A stretch of 42,650 nt of DNA from a virus: IMG/VR virus record IMGVR_UViG_3300025120_000144, positions 1 to 42,650 of that record, one strand, 5' to 3'. The position numbers and the translations under genes were made by a program. Under the pieces are notes generated by a model. The model had not been told where the DNA came from, ran no database searches, and saw nothing but the letters and a program-made list of their open reading frames with translations. Shown piece after piece: positions 1-10,800 of this stretch (within the stretch, counting starts at the first letter, position 1; each line of letters begins with the position of its first letter).

Positions 1-117
1 TGACTAAAAATGATTCTATTGCACAATTAAACGACATACCTCAACTTAGAAACATAGACCCTTATGTTAAAAAATTATTAGTAGGTGTTAAAGATGAAGA
101 TGTTATGCGTGAGGTTG
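1..117. repeat. Terminal overlap, left copy
   Basis: These bases match 42534-42650 at 113 of 117 positions, with differences at window positions 2, 8, 20 and 113. All four fall at third codon positions of the giant gene and are silent. The overlap shows that the sequence is circular or circularly permuted, and the mismatches suggest two co-occurring variants rather than a true duplicated end. Confidence 0.95.
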
Positions 118-3100
118 TTAAAAGTCTTATGCGTGGTGGTGACTTAGAAGGTATCTTATTAGCACCATATTCTGGAACATACTTTAATGCAAAAGTAATG
201 AATGAATTAATTAATGCAAGACCATTAAATAAATTACCTATGCAACCAAAAGCATTATCTGTATTAGCTAATAATTTAGCAGAAGCATTAACTGGTGGTT
301 CTGCAGATATAGCACCACTTCGTAGAACAGTAGGTGCGTTAATAGGCAAAAAAACAAACAACCAATTTGGTGGTGTTATAGGTCTAGGCGGACAACTTAC
401 AGGTGTGTTACCAGTAAAACTTAAAAGAGCATTTGGATTAGCACCTACACGAATTGCATCTATCAATCTTATGACAGAAACAGCAGATAACTTAGATAGA
501 TTAATGAAAGTTTCAGGTGCAGGGTACAAAGAAAGAGATGAAATTATATTCCAATTACTAAAAGCTAAAAATCAACAAGATGTAAATGCTGTAGTCAATA
601 GCGTATTTAGAACAATGACTAAGTCTATAAAAGATTCTAATCCTGATTTAGTTGATGAAGGTGAAATATTTGATTACATATCAAAAGTGTTTCAAGATGA
701 AAGCAGAGAGAGAATGTATTTTTATGGTGAAAAAGGAATCCCTATGCAGTTTCCTGGCACAAAAGTAAATACATCATCTTTTGTAGATGAAGCAGGAAAC
801 ATTATTGATGAAGTAAACGAAGCAGTGCCTACAGCTTTTTCTTTAAGAGAAATGGCAGAACATTATGCTGTATTACCAGATTACCAAGATTTATTAAGAG
901 CAACATCTATGTTTACAAGAGTTGTTGGTCCAAAAGGAAGTCGTATGAGAGAAGCATTTAGTAAAGCTACAACATGGGAAGATGCACAAGAAATACTTAA
1001 ATTTGCAAAAATACCAAAAAGAGGTTTTGAAAAATCATGGAGAACAGGAGGAATAGAACAAATTGCACCTGAAGGCAGACTTCGTTTTATTTACAATGAC
1101 ATAATACAACAAAGAGCATTAAAACCTATGTGGATGCTTAGAGCAGCATTGGCTATTCGTGTTCCTGGGGAAGAACACATAAGAATGTTTTTTAAAGGTG
1201 CACCTTCTTTAATTAATCATCCATACGAATATCATTTGTTAAACCCATACATGAAAAAAATGTTAGGTAGGTCAGACAATCCTTCAATATCTTTAGTCAA
1301 TGCAAATAAAGAAGTTTTGTACACAACAAGAATAATGAAAGATGAAATATCTGATGCAACGCAATTATTAGGTTCAGATGAGTTTTCTGATGGTTTAAGT
1401 AAAGTTACATTTCCTGAAATACAACAATTAATTAAAACAACAAACTTAGGTGTCAACATAGAAGGACAAGTAGGTAGTCGTTACCTTAAAGCAGCTTTTG
1501 AAGGTAATGATGCTAAGTGGTGGGAGTTTGAAGATATAGGAGAACTTAAAACACTTAAAGATGATGGTGTTATAAACAGAAAAACTGTTGATGAAGTTAG
1601 TAATCAGTTAGGAGATATTGTAACAAGTGGTGAATCACAAGGTGGTTCTGTAGCACTTAATAATAAAAATAAAGCTAGATATGAAGGTAATGTTATTGCT
1701 TATGTATCTCCCTACAAACCATATCAGAGAATTATTAATGATGAGTATTTAAACAACCAGGCATTAATAAACAATACTGACAGAAAAGGTGCTTTAAAAG
1801 TTATCTTAGAAGATTACATAACTGACCCTAAAATAAAAAGTTTATTAGAAAAAGAAAATCATGTGTTCGGATATTGGTGGGATGATTCCACAAAAGAATG
1901 GTTTTTTGATATTAGCGTTGCTGTGCCAAAGATTACAAAAGAAGGTGATTTAGCACTTAAAGACACCATACGACAAATACAAAACTCTATGATTATAGGA
2001 ATTAAAGGACACCAAAAATCTATATTTATACCTAGAGATGTTATTGACAGTTTAGGTAATGCAGTTCCTAAAGAATTAAACGATTTGTTGTTTGAAGTAG
2101 ATGAAGGTTATTTAGTTAGTCTTGTAGATGACATAAGTGGTAAACAAAGAACCATACAAGATACGCTTACATCTGATGTAAATTTATACACAGTCATAAA
2201 CAAAAATGTATTGGAGTATCTGTATGAAGAAAACTTTACAGTAGCTAAACAAATTATTGATTCTAAACCAGGAACATTTGCATCAACTAGAGTTACTGGT
2301 CAAAATTTCAGACATACTGATGAATTTATGAAAGCATCAGCAGACCAGTCTATTATACAAAGACTTAGACCAGGTAGAACAAGAAACAAAATAAGAGATG
2401 ATTTTTACGACACTGTAACTAAAAGAGATGCTAGTGGAAACATAAGACCTGAATGGTGGAGATTTTTTACAACAAGAATATTAAATTTTTCTACAGATGA
2501 ACTACATATTCGTGTTGCTAGAGATGGTGTAGAGGAAACACTTAACTGGGTGCAAAACTCTAAAACAGGTAGAGAGTACATAGAGAAAATAATATCTATG
2601 TCAGAAGATTATAAAATGCGTGGAGAACTACTTAAACCAGGAGGTTTAGAAAAATATGTTAAAGCTGCTGCATATAGAATTGGTCAATTGCAAGGTAACT
2701 CTACTCTTAAAATATTTGATGATGCAGGTAATGAAATACTAAATAGATACTCTGACATACTTAAAAAAAGTGACCAAGGAGAATTTTTATTTCACAACTA
2801 CGAAGTAGATTTATCACAAGGGTCAAGACAAGTACTTGACTTTATCGCTAATGGTGGATTTATAGATGGAGAAGATTTTGTAGAGTATGCAAGAAAAGTA
2901 AATATTAATACTGCTAAAAAATCATTTGTTAATAAATTTATGCCATCACTCAAAGAAGCATTTAAAAAAGACCTTATAGATTTAGATTTAGGTGCAAAAG
3001 AACTTGCAGGAAACATGAATAAAGAATATATGTTAGATGGTGTTAATGCACAAAACTTAGGAGAAGCATTAGATATATTTTTAAGAGATGCTTACAGTCT

Positions 3101-5060
3101 ATTACTTACTAAACCATCAGATACATTAAACAGAGAACCATTATTTAAGTGGGCATATTTTCATTTGTCCAAAGAAGAAATAGCATTTCTTAACAAAGAT
3201 GCCAGACAAGAGTTAGGTGTGTTTGCTAATAAATGGTTAACAGGTTCTAAATTAAATGATGACATACAAAGACAAGTTCGTGAAACTCCATTGGACCCAC
3301 AAGAATCCATAATGACACTAGAAGATATGGACCTAAGACTTAAATCAAAATCATTAGAGTTTGTAAGTGATTTGTTATATGCAAGTACAACAAGACATGT
3401 GGCATCCGATTTAGGAAAAACTTATGTACCATTCCCAGAAATATGGGCAGAGGTTCCTAAGACCTGGAGTAACTTAATAAAAGATAATCCACAGAAATTT
3501 TACAGGGCAAGTCTTGCTATAGATTCTGGTAAAGAAGCAAAACCATGGGATAGCAAAAATGGATTTTTTGAAGAGGACCCAGTCACTGGGGAGTTAATGT
3601 TTCACTGGTTAGATGTATTTAATATTATGTCAATGGGTATTCCTAAATTATTGAATAGAAAATCAGGTCTTAATGCTGCACCTATGCAACAAGCATTTTT
3701 AGGTGGCAACTATCAAGATGAAGGTTTAAGAGTAAAACCAGAAGGTTTTGTGTCTGGTCTTAACTTAGTGTCTGCTAATGGTTATTCACCTGGTTTCGGT
3801 TGGTGGGTAACAGTACCATACAGATTATTTAGTAGGCGTTATGGTGTAAATCCACCAGAGTTTGTAGAAGAGTTTTTATTAGGTTCTTTTGGAGATAGAA
3901 AACAAAGATTCGGAATATTAGACCAAGTAGGTTGGGCAAGAGATATTATCAAAGGTTCGGATGTTGCTAGAGATGTATTAGATGACCCTGAATATGATGA
4001 AGCATTTAACAGTACAGTTATGGACATTTATACAATGTTATATTATGCAGGAGAATGGAAACCAGATGATGCTGCATCACAAGATAGAGCATGGGAACAA
4101 GCAGAACAAGCTGCATCAAATCACTGGTTTTTCAGAGGTGGTGCTAAGTTTGGTTTACCTACAGGTATACAACCTAGGTATGAACTAGAAGATAAAAATG
4201 GTAGATGGTGGCAAATACAGGCATTAACTAAATCATATAGCGATATGTTGGTAGAAAACGATTATGACTATTACTTAACAACACAAACATTTATAGAAAA
4301 GTATGGAATAAACCCAGTACCACTTAGAGAAAGACAAACTGCAAGAATTGGTAACAGACCAGTAACTGAAGATTCTTATAGATTTTGGTCAGAAGTAAAA
4401 AACGAAAAACATTTAAATGAGTTTCCTCTTACAGGTGTATATCATTTTCCAGATAATTATGATGATGAGTTTTCGTATGAAGGATATTTAAATGCAAATG
4501 TAAAACTAAAACCTGCAGTGTATGGTGATTTATTAAACCAAACATTATTGCAATTAGAAATAAAAAACGAAAAGAAAAGAATTAAACTAGCTAATCCTGC
4601 TATTCAACGAAATGATTTAGAAGCACACATGGCAGCTTTTACAGAAAGAAAAGTACAAGAGTATGGTGTATTACCATTTGGTTCATTAGGAGAAAGTGTA
4701 GATACTGCAGACTGGAAACAAAAAATAGTAGAAGCACAACAATGGGATAATGATGAGTTTTTTAACCAGAGTCCTACGAACACACCATTACAAGAATATT
4801 TAAAAGAAAGAAATAGATGGGTTAGGTTACAACAACAAGGTGGTACATACAAAGGTGTTACTGTTGACCCAAAAGATGTTCTCAAAGGTGCATATCTTAT
4901 AAGTGAAAACAAAGAATTTGGGGATGCAATAAGAGCTAATTTGCATAGTTATGGATTAGAATTAATGAAAAAGTATCCTTATCCTGACTACTATTGGAGT
5001 AGTATGTATTATGGTGTATTTTATAGAGAAGTAAACAACAGACTTTATGGAGATAAATAA
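1..5060 (+). CDS. Giant virion-type protein, C-terminal part (residues ~371-2056)
   Basis: This is the 3' part of the gene that starts at 41423; the frame is open from base 3 with no start needed here. Joining the two parts across the terminal overlap gives 2,056 residues. I recognise no enzymatic domain. It is largely hydrophilic, with few cysteines, and has a tryptophan/proline-rich segment KPMWMLRAALAIRVPGEE near window 1120-1175. Its place after the portal, its size, and the following run of large proteins suggest an internal or ejected virion protein, comparable in role to T7 gp16 or other podovirus pilot proteins. That is inference from context. I looked for polymerase motifs (DxDxD) and saw none. 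It ends with TAATGG, overlapping the next start by one base. A tape-measure-like role is an alternative. Confidence 0.85.
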   Translation, partial: TKNDSIAQLNDIPQLRNIDPYVKKLLVGVKDEDVMREVVKSLMRGGDLEGILLAPYSGTYFNAKVMNELINARPLNKLPMQPKALSVLANNLAEALTGGSADIAPLRRTVGALIGKKTNNQFGGVIGLGGQLTGVLPVKLKRAFGLAPTRIASINLMTETADNLDRLMKVSGAGYKERDEIIFQLLKAKNQQDVNAVVNSVFRTMTKSIKDSNPDLVDEGEIFDYISKVFQDESRERMYFYGEKGIPMQFPGTKVNTSSFVDEAGNIIDEVNEAVPTAFSLREMAEHYAVLPDYQDLLRATSMFTRVVGPKGSRMREAFSKATTWEDAQEILKFAKIPKRGFEKSWRTGGIEQIAPEGRLRFIYNDIIQQRALKPMWMLRAALAIRVPGEEHIRMFFKGAPSLINHPYEYHLLNPYMKKMLGRSDNPSISLVNANKEVLYTTRIMKDEISDATQLLGSDEFSDGLSKVTFPEIQQLIKTTNLGVNIEGQVGSRYLKAAFEGNDAKWWEFEDIGELKTLKDDGVINRKTVDEVSNQLGDIVTSGESQGGSVALNNKNKARYEGNVIAYVSPYKPYQRIINDEYLNNQALINNTDRKGALKVILEDYITDPKIKSLLEKENHVFGYWWDDSTKEWFFDISVAVPKITKEGDLALKDTIRQIQNSMIIGIKGHQKSIFIPRDVIDSLGNAVPKELNDLLFEVDEGYLVSLVDDISGKQRTIQDTLTSDVNLYTVINKNVLEYLYEENFTVAKQIIDSKPGTFASTRVTGQNFRHTDEFMKASADQSIIQRLRPGRTRNKIRDDFYDTVTKRDASGNIRPEWWRFFTTRILNFSTDELHIRVARDGVEETLNWVQNSKTGREYIEKIISMSEDYKMRGELLKPGGLEKYVKAAAYRIGQLQGNSTLKIFDDAGNEILNRYSDILKKSDQGEFLFHNYEVDLSQGSRQVLDFIANGGFIDGEDFVEYARKVNINTAKKSFVNKFMPSLKEAFKKDLIDLDLGAKELAGNMNKEYMLDGVNAQNLGEALDIFLRDAYSLLLTKPSDTLNREPLFKWAYFHLSKEEIAFLNKDARQELGVFANKWLTGSKLNDDIQRQVRETPLDPQESIMTLEDMDLRLKSKSLEFVSDLLYASTTRHVASDLGKTYVPFPEIWAEVPKTWSNLIKDNPQKFYRASLAIDSGKEAKPWDSKNGFFEEDPVTGELMFHWLDVFNIMSMGIPKLLNRKSGLNAAPMQQAFLGGNYQDEGLRVKPEGFVSGLNLVSANGYSPGFGWWVTVPYRLFSRRYGVNPPEFVEEFLLGSFGDRKQRFGILDQVGWARDIIKGSDVARDVLDDPEYDEAFNSTVMDIYTMLYYAGEWKPDDAASQDRAWEQAEQAASNHWFFRGGAKFGLPTGIQPRYELEDKNGRWWQIQALTKSYSDMLVENDYDYYLTTQTFIEKYGINPVPLRERQTARIGNRPVTEDSYRFWSEVKNEKHLNEFPLTGVYHFPDNYDDEFSYEGYLNANVKLKPAVYGDLLNQTLLQLEIKNEKKRIKLANPAIQRNDLEAHMAAFTERKVQEYGVLPFGSLGESVDTADWKQKIVEAQQWDNDEFFNQSPTNTPLQEYLKERNRWVRLQQQGGTYKGVTVDPKDVLKGAYLISENKEFGDAIRANLHSYGLELMKKYPYPDYYWSSMYYGVFYREVNNRLYGDK

Positions 5061-6709
5061 TGGGTGTATATATATCAGAAGTTAGAGATGAACGAGAATT
5101 AACATTTAACGAATTAGTTAATTGGTATCAAGAAAATCCTGATTCCTTAGTAGGTAAAACTACACAAGATATAATTGAAGATATTATAACTGTAGTAGTT
5201 ATTGGTACATACACAGGAGAAGGATTAGGAGAAAATTTAACAATACAAAAACTTATGGATAAAGGTGTTGATTTCGGTCTTAATGGAGGAAATATAAGTT
5301 ATGAACAATCCATGTTAGATGCACCATCATTAGGTTTTGTAAAAAGTAATAAACAATATCAAGGTAGATTAGTTCAAATAAATGACTTAAAAGGTATTCT
5401 TCACAATTTACAATATGATGTAAGTATAGCTACACAAATAGCTATGAATGCTGAAGATGCACAAGAAATTGAAAACTATGATTTTACTGCTTTAAAAGGT
5501 TTAAATAGCACATTTGCATATCCAGACAATATAAAGTCATCTGTAAATATATTTGTTGGAGATTCAGAACAAACTGGTTTAAGTGTCGGTGACTTCATAC
5601 CAGTTGCAGACCCTGACCCAATGACAGGACAACCAGTAACTTTTTATTATGGAAACACACCAGGATATATAGCAATAGAAGATGGTTCATTTATTAAAAC
5701 AGGAGATGAATCTGCTGAATCTATTAAAGATGCTAATGGCAATGTTGTTAAATCAGTATTTAAATTAGGTGATGCAGAAGAGTTATTGTACTCATTAAGC
5801 AATACAGAGATAAAAGAATTACAAGACCTTATGATATTTTACGATAGACAAACATTTGAAGGATTAATAGAAAGAGAGGGATTTATTAGTCCAGATAATC
5901 CAGAGTTAAAGTTTATTGCATTGTTAATGGAAGAGGGTAACAACAGTATATTAATGAACGCATTAAATCCAGATGCGTATGACAATGTTGTATCTAATTA
6001 TGATTCAGAAGTATCTGATTGGAACAACTTAGGTTTTGGTGCAAGTAAATCAAATATTGTCCAAGGCATTATAGACAAAACAACAGAGATAAATTCATTG
6101 GATGCAGCTATGGGTGTCGGTTCAGAATATTGGCAAGATAGAATATACAATTTAATAAATCCAAGTCCAATAGAAATGGAAGCAGAACTTCAAAAGTATT
6201 TTAATGCTTTAGGACTAAACATGACATCTAGTGATGCTGTAAGGTTTGGACAACACTTGTTAGCCACAAGAGCAACAGAAGCTAAAAGACAAGGAGAAAT
6301 AGAGAGTCAAATAGAAATGTTGCTGAAAAGCACAAGGTTATTAGAATCACAAGCGTTAGTTACAGAAATGCCAGAACCACCAGCACCAGGTGCAGATTAT
6401 ATAGAAAAACAAGCATATAATAAAAACTTAAAATTGTATAACGAATATATACAAGCAAAAGAAGAAGGAAAAATTAGAACTGTTGCAGGTGTAGGAGAAT
6501 ACATTGTTCCTACTGAAGAAGAACTACGAGAACGATATAATATGCCTGAACTAGAAACTTACAATTCTGAACTAGAGTTTAATAAAATATTAGAAACAGG
6601 ACTTGCAGATAGATTAGGTGCTGTTAACAATGTAAAAGCACTTAGAGAACAAGGTGCAAAGTTTCAAAATAGATTTTTAGCAGCTAGACAATTTATGACA
6701 GAGGGATAA
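5060..6709 (+). CDS. Virion-type protein of unknown function (549 aa)
   Basis: The ATG overlaps the stop of the giant gene (TAATG) and the stop overlaps the next start in the same way, so the three genes are likely translationally coupled. The protein is acidic and mostly helical in appearance. Residues ~400-470 are rich in Glu, Gln and Lys and may form a coiled coil, with a PEPPAPGADY linker inside. There is no signal peptide or membrane segment and I recognise no family. The neighbours suggest a structural or ejected protein. Confidence 0.85.
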   Translation: MGVYISEVRDERELTFNELVNWYQENPDSLVGKTTQDIIEDIITVVVIGTYTGEGLGENLTIQKLMDKGVDFGLNGGNISYEQSMLDAPSLGFVKSNKQYQGRLVQINDLKGILHNLQYDVSIATQIAMNAEDAQEIENYDFTALKGLNSTFAYPDNIKSSVNIFVGDSEQTGLSVGDFIPVADPDPMTGQPVTFYYGNTPGYIAIEDGSFIKTGDESAESIKDANGNVVKSVFKLGDAEELLYSLSNTEIKELQDLMIFYDRQTFEGLIEREGFISPDNPELKFIALLMEEGNNSILMNALNPDAYDNVVSNYDSEVSDWNNLGFGASKSNIVQGIIDKTTEINSLDAAMGVGSEYWQDRIYNLINPSPIEMEAELQKYFNALGLNMTSSDAVRFGQHLLATRATEAKRQGEIESQIEMLLKSTRLLESQALVTEMPEPPAPGADYIEKQAYNKNLKLYNEYIQAKEEGKIRTVAGVGEYIVPTEEELRERYNMPELETYNSELEFNKILETGLADRLGAVNNVKALREQGAKFQNRFLAARQFMTEG

Positions 6710-7632
6710 TGGAAGAAGAAAACAACAGTGCAGATGTATTTGGAGAACTTGATTGGTATAAAGCTAAAACAATAGAAGAAATGCGTAGTGATTTAGTCCT
6801 ATTGGCACAAGGAAAATACTTTGATAATGACCAAGACTATGCTGCTGCTAATGATAATCCAAATAACAAAGGACCTAAATTAGGTGGTAATGACAAAGTA
6901 TCTATTATTAGTGGTTTTGATTTAAACGACCAAGCACCTGAAGGACCTGGACCTGAAGAGTATAAAGATATGTCTGATGACCAAATTGTTTCTGTGTACA
7001 TTAGTAGAATTAAGCGATACCCACCAATAGTCGAAATTAAGGACCCAGTAGCATTTGCTGATGCGTTTCTTCCTGCATTAGATAACATAAACAATGTTGC
7101 ACAATATTTTCGAACAGGTGAAGGCACTAAAGAAAGTCCAATGGGTAGCAAAGTTCAATATGATGAAGGAATGATTATAGCTTCAGAAATACAAACAGGT
7201 TCAGTAACAGATTATATTGATGGAGGTTTTAAAAATACAGCAGAGTTTTATGAATGGTATTTAAGAGATGTTGCAAATCTACAAGCTGTATTACAACCAG
7301 GACAGAAACAAGCAGAAGATTTTAGTATTGTTGATGCAGGATTTTATGATGATAAAGAACCATTTGTAGACCCTATGTCTACACCTAATACTAAGTTCCC
7401 AACAAAACCTGAACAACAAGAAGATGTACCAAACTCTAAATTTCCAAGACCAGAATTTTCACAGTACAACAGACCAAATAAATTTGCAATTAATCCTAAT
7501 GAGCAACCCTTAAAACCACAGGTTAATCCTTTACAAAAAGGACAAGACTTTATAGATATAATGGCAGACATGAGAAGAACAAACCCTAAAGTGGCTAATA
7601 AAAAAAAGGTAGAAAGAAGAAGGTTTTTTTAA
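6709..7632 (+). CDS. Virion-type protein with proline-rich, basic C-terminus (307 aa)
   Basis: Coupled to the upstream gene by TAATG. The first two thirds are acidic. The last ~80 residues are Pro/Asn/Gln-rich with a repeated (N/T)(S/T)KFP motif, and the protein ends in a strongly basic tail (KKKVERRRFF). A low-complexity basic tail of this kind could contact DNA or another virion protein, but no family is recognised. Its position between two giant proteins suggests it belongs to the same assembly. Confidence 0.8.
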   Translation: MEEENNSADVFGELDWYKAKTIEEMRSDLVLLAQGKYFDNDQDYAAANDNPNNKGPKLGGNDKVSIISGFDLNDQAPEGPGPEEYKDMSDDQIVSVYISRIKRYPPIVEIKDPVAFADAFLPALDNINNVAQYFRTGEGTKESPMGSKVQYDEGMIIASEIQTGSVTDYIDGGFKNTAEFYEWYLRDVANLQAVLQPGQKQAEDFSIVDAGFYDDKEPFVDPMSTPNTKFPTKPEQQEDVPNSKFPRPEFSQYNRPNKFAINPNEQPLKPQVNPLQKGQDFIDIMADMRRTNPKVANKKKVERRRFF

Positions 7633-7815
7633 ATGCTTGGTCATTATTTCTTTACACAAGCAGATGAAACTGAAAAAAAACTTATGTTAGATAACAACCC
7701 AAAAAGTTTATATAAATATGGTGTAGATAATGACAAACCATGGATTGTCTTTACAGACCCAAATCCAGAAATAGAAGAGATACAAGATGCTATGGACCTA
7801 CTTAGTGGTATATAG
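7633..7815 (+). CDS. Small hypothetical protein (60 aa)
   Basis: Starts directly after the TAA of the previous gene and ends directly before the ATG of the next, so it is part of the same transcript. It is soluble and acidic at the C-terminus (EIEEIQDAMDLL). No family is recognised. The tight packing on both sides supports it as a real gene. Confidence 0.65.
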   Translation: MLGHYFFTQADETEKKLMLDNNPKSLYKYGVDNDKPWIVFTDPNPEIEEIQDAMDLLSGI

Positions 7816-10800
7816 ATGTCAGAAATAGATGTTGCACTAGAACAAAAATACTTAGCTACCTTAAAAGATTTTTTTAACTTGTATGCTGTGACATTTAAAG
7901 AATATTTAGATGAATATGACAGAGTAAAAATTCAAGATATACAAAATGAACTAGGAAGTTCTGATGCAGATACACAAGGGCAGAATGCAAAAAGATTTTT
8001 TGAAACATTAGGATTGCATCAATTCAAAAGAATTGAACCTAATGTTAATAAAGATGATTATAAAGTTATTAAAAAAGAAAATGATTTTTCTTTATCAAGA
8101 TTAGTTGACATTGAAGATAACCAATTAGGTGAATATTTAAATCTGGATAGTAGTGGAAATTCACTGCACCAAGCAGTATTAGATAGGGTTATTGGGATAA
8201 TGATGGGAAATGATTTTCACACAGGAAGTAGTAAAAACTTTAATTTTATGGCTTTGAAGTCAGATTTTCCAGAACTCTATGATGCTTTAGCTTGGAGTTT
8301 TATAAACAATCACTTATCTATGTCAGGAGAAATGACACACCTTAGTGTAAATGGTGATTTATACACATACCCAGAAATAAAAAATTTGTTAGACATAGAA
8401 GGTTTGCCTTCTAATAGAACACCTGGAGTTGATTTATTTAGAGCATTACTTAAAAATTATGATATGAATATGGATGTAAATCTTATACCAACAATGTCTT
8501 ATAAAATAAAAATAGGTGAAAAAATTAGAGAAATTATACCTTCAGAGTCTTTAAAACTACTAGATTCTATAGAAACAGATTTAGGTGGTTTGCCTGGTGG
8601 AACAATACAGGGTTCAATAGAGCTAGAAAAATCTACTAATACAAATCCTTTAGGTGTATTAGAAAATTATACAGGTAATGATACAAGCATACTAGCATCA
8701 TTGTTTAAAAATATATTTCAACTAACAGATGAACAAGCGAATGCCTTGCCAGATATTGTTGATGATGAAGCAAGATTGGTTGCAGATAAACTAAATATAC
8801 CTCTGGATAACATGATGAAAATTGATTGGAGTTTTATGCAAGTAGGTTCAGCAGATGGATTCTTACCATTTTTAAATGACCCTGCAGTATCAAATGGTGC
8901 GGCAAGAAGTAAGTTAAAAACTCAATCTTTAGTTCCATTGATGCATCTAGTTACTGATTTTATGGGTCATTTTAAAACTCAGAACATACCAATAACATCA
9001 AGTGCAAGTAAAGGATTACCAAATTTAATAAGTATGTACCAAAGTTTTGGTGCTATGCTTTTAGCTGATTATTCTGACTTTAAAAAAAATTACAGAGGTA
9101 GAAATACAGGACAAGACACAACAAGTATTCTTATTCTTCCTGAATATATGTTGAACGATAATGTCACTAAAAAAATAATAATACCAACTCAAAGAAATAC
9201 TGTGTGGAATGATGAAGTTAGACAATTAACAAAAGACTTTAAGTGGATAGATAAGGATGGAGAGCCAAAAATAATTAGAAAAGGTGAAATTCTTTTTGAC
9301 TCTCAGTTTAAAAATTTAAAACAGATGGCAAAAAGAATGGGTATTGATTTACCAGAATCACCTGTAAGTAGAGTTACTGGTGCTAAAAAACTAGGAAATG
9401 TTCCAGTAGCAGCTATAGGTTATGCCAGAACTGCTATTGATATGAAATTTGGTAGTGGTGCAGCAAATAGACTTCTGCAAACAACTGATATGTTAAACAG
9501 AGAACTGCTAAATACAGGCATTTCTCAACCTGCTTTAGGTTACGACATAGAAGAATTTACTTATAAAACCTGGGATAAAGCACCAAGTAAAACATCTATA
9601 TATACAGATTTTTTTACTAAATTTAGATTAGCACTTCGTGATATAGGTACTGAAGAATTATTTCTCAAACAAATAGTAAAGACATTATTTAATGGAGAAT
9701 TTATTGATGGAGATGCACAACAACTATTAGCTGTTCCTATACCAGAAAGAGCAGGATTTACATTTATTCCTTTAGGTGCAATGTCAGCAGATGATATGGT
9801 AAACCTTGCATACATGAAACAAGGTAATAAGAATTACACCCCAGATATATATTTCGGTGGCAGTATAGGCAAAGTAAATTATACACCTGAACTTGTAGAA
9901 GGTTTTAGAAACATTTTATTCACCGAAGATTTATTAGATTTCTTTAGTAGTAATGTTTCTCAAATCGTTTCAGTTCCACCTGTTGGATTAGAAAATCCTG
10001 ATGGTGTAAAACCAACAGCATCAACAGTATATTCAATACAAGATATATTTAAAAAGTCACCTAAAACATTTTTAAATTTATTTATAACTTACCACAACTC
10101 ATTAAATGATGAAGTATTTGATATATTACCTGATGCAGTTTTAAGAAATTTAGAAAGATTAACAGCACAAATGGGTCGTGATGATATTACTATAGCAGAT
10201 TTACCAGATGTAGATAAAGATGGCAACCCTATAAATTTTGATAAATTACTAACCGAAGGGGCTAGTGAATATACAACTATAATGGAAAGTTTAAACAAAC
10301 AACTAGAAGATATAGACTTAGGAACCTTGGATGAGGATGCTTCTGTTGCAGATATGAGTAGTGCAGAAGCAAGAATTAGAGCAAGACATCAAAGATTATT
10401 AGACACAAGAGCCAGTAGTGGAGTTGACAATAATTCACCATACTCACAATTAATAAACATAACAAACAATCCAGAAAATACTATTACTTATTATGACACA
10501 CCTCATTTAGGTAGAAACATAGATGAAGCAGTTAATGGTGTTGATGCTTTAGCTAATTTTTTTGACCTTACACAACATAGTGAGTATGAGTTATTGGTTA
10601 CTGGTTTAGCACAAGGTCCTAGTCATATAGATGGTAAGGATATTAATGAAGCTAAATCTGTTGTAGCAAATTTAGTTAATGGCAATCCAACTGTGTATAG
10701 AAATTATTCTTTTAAATTTTTAGATAGATTTGATGGAACTACAGCAGTTTCGTTTTTGAATGAAAACGCAAAAGATGTTTTTAAGAAAAACTTATTAATA

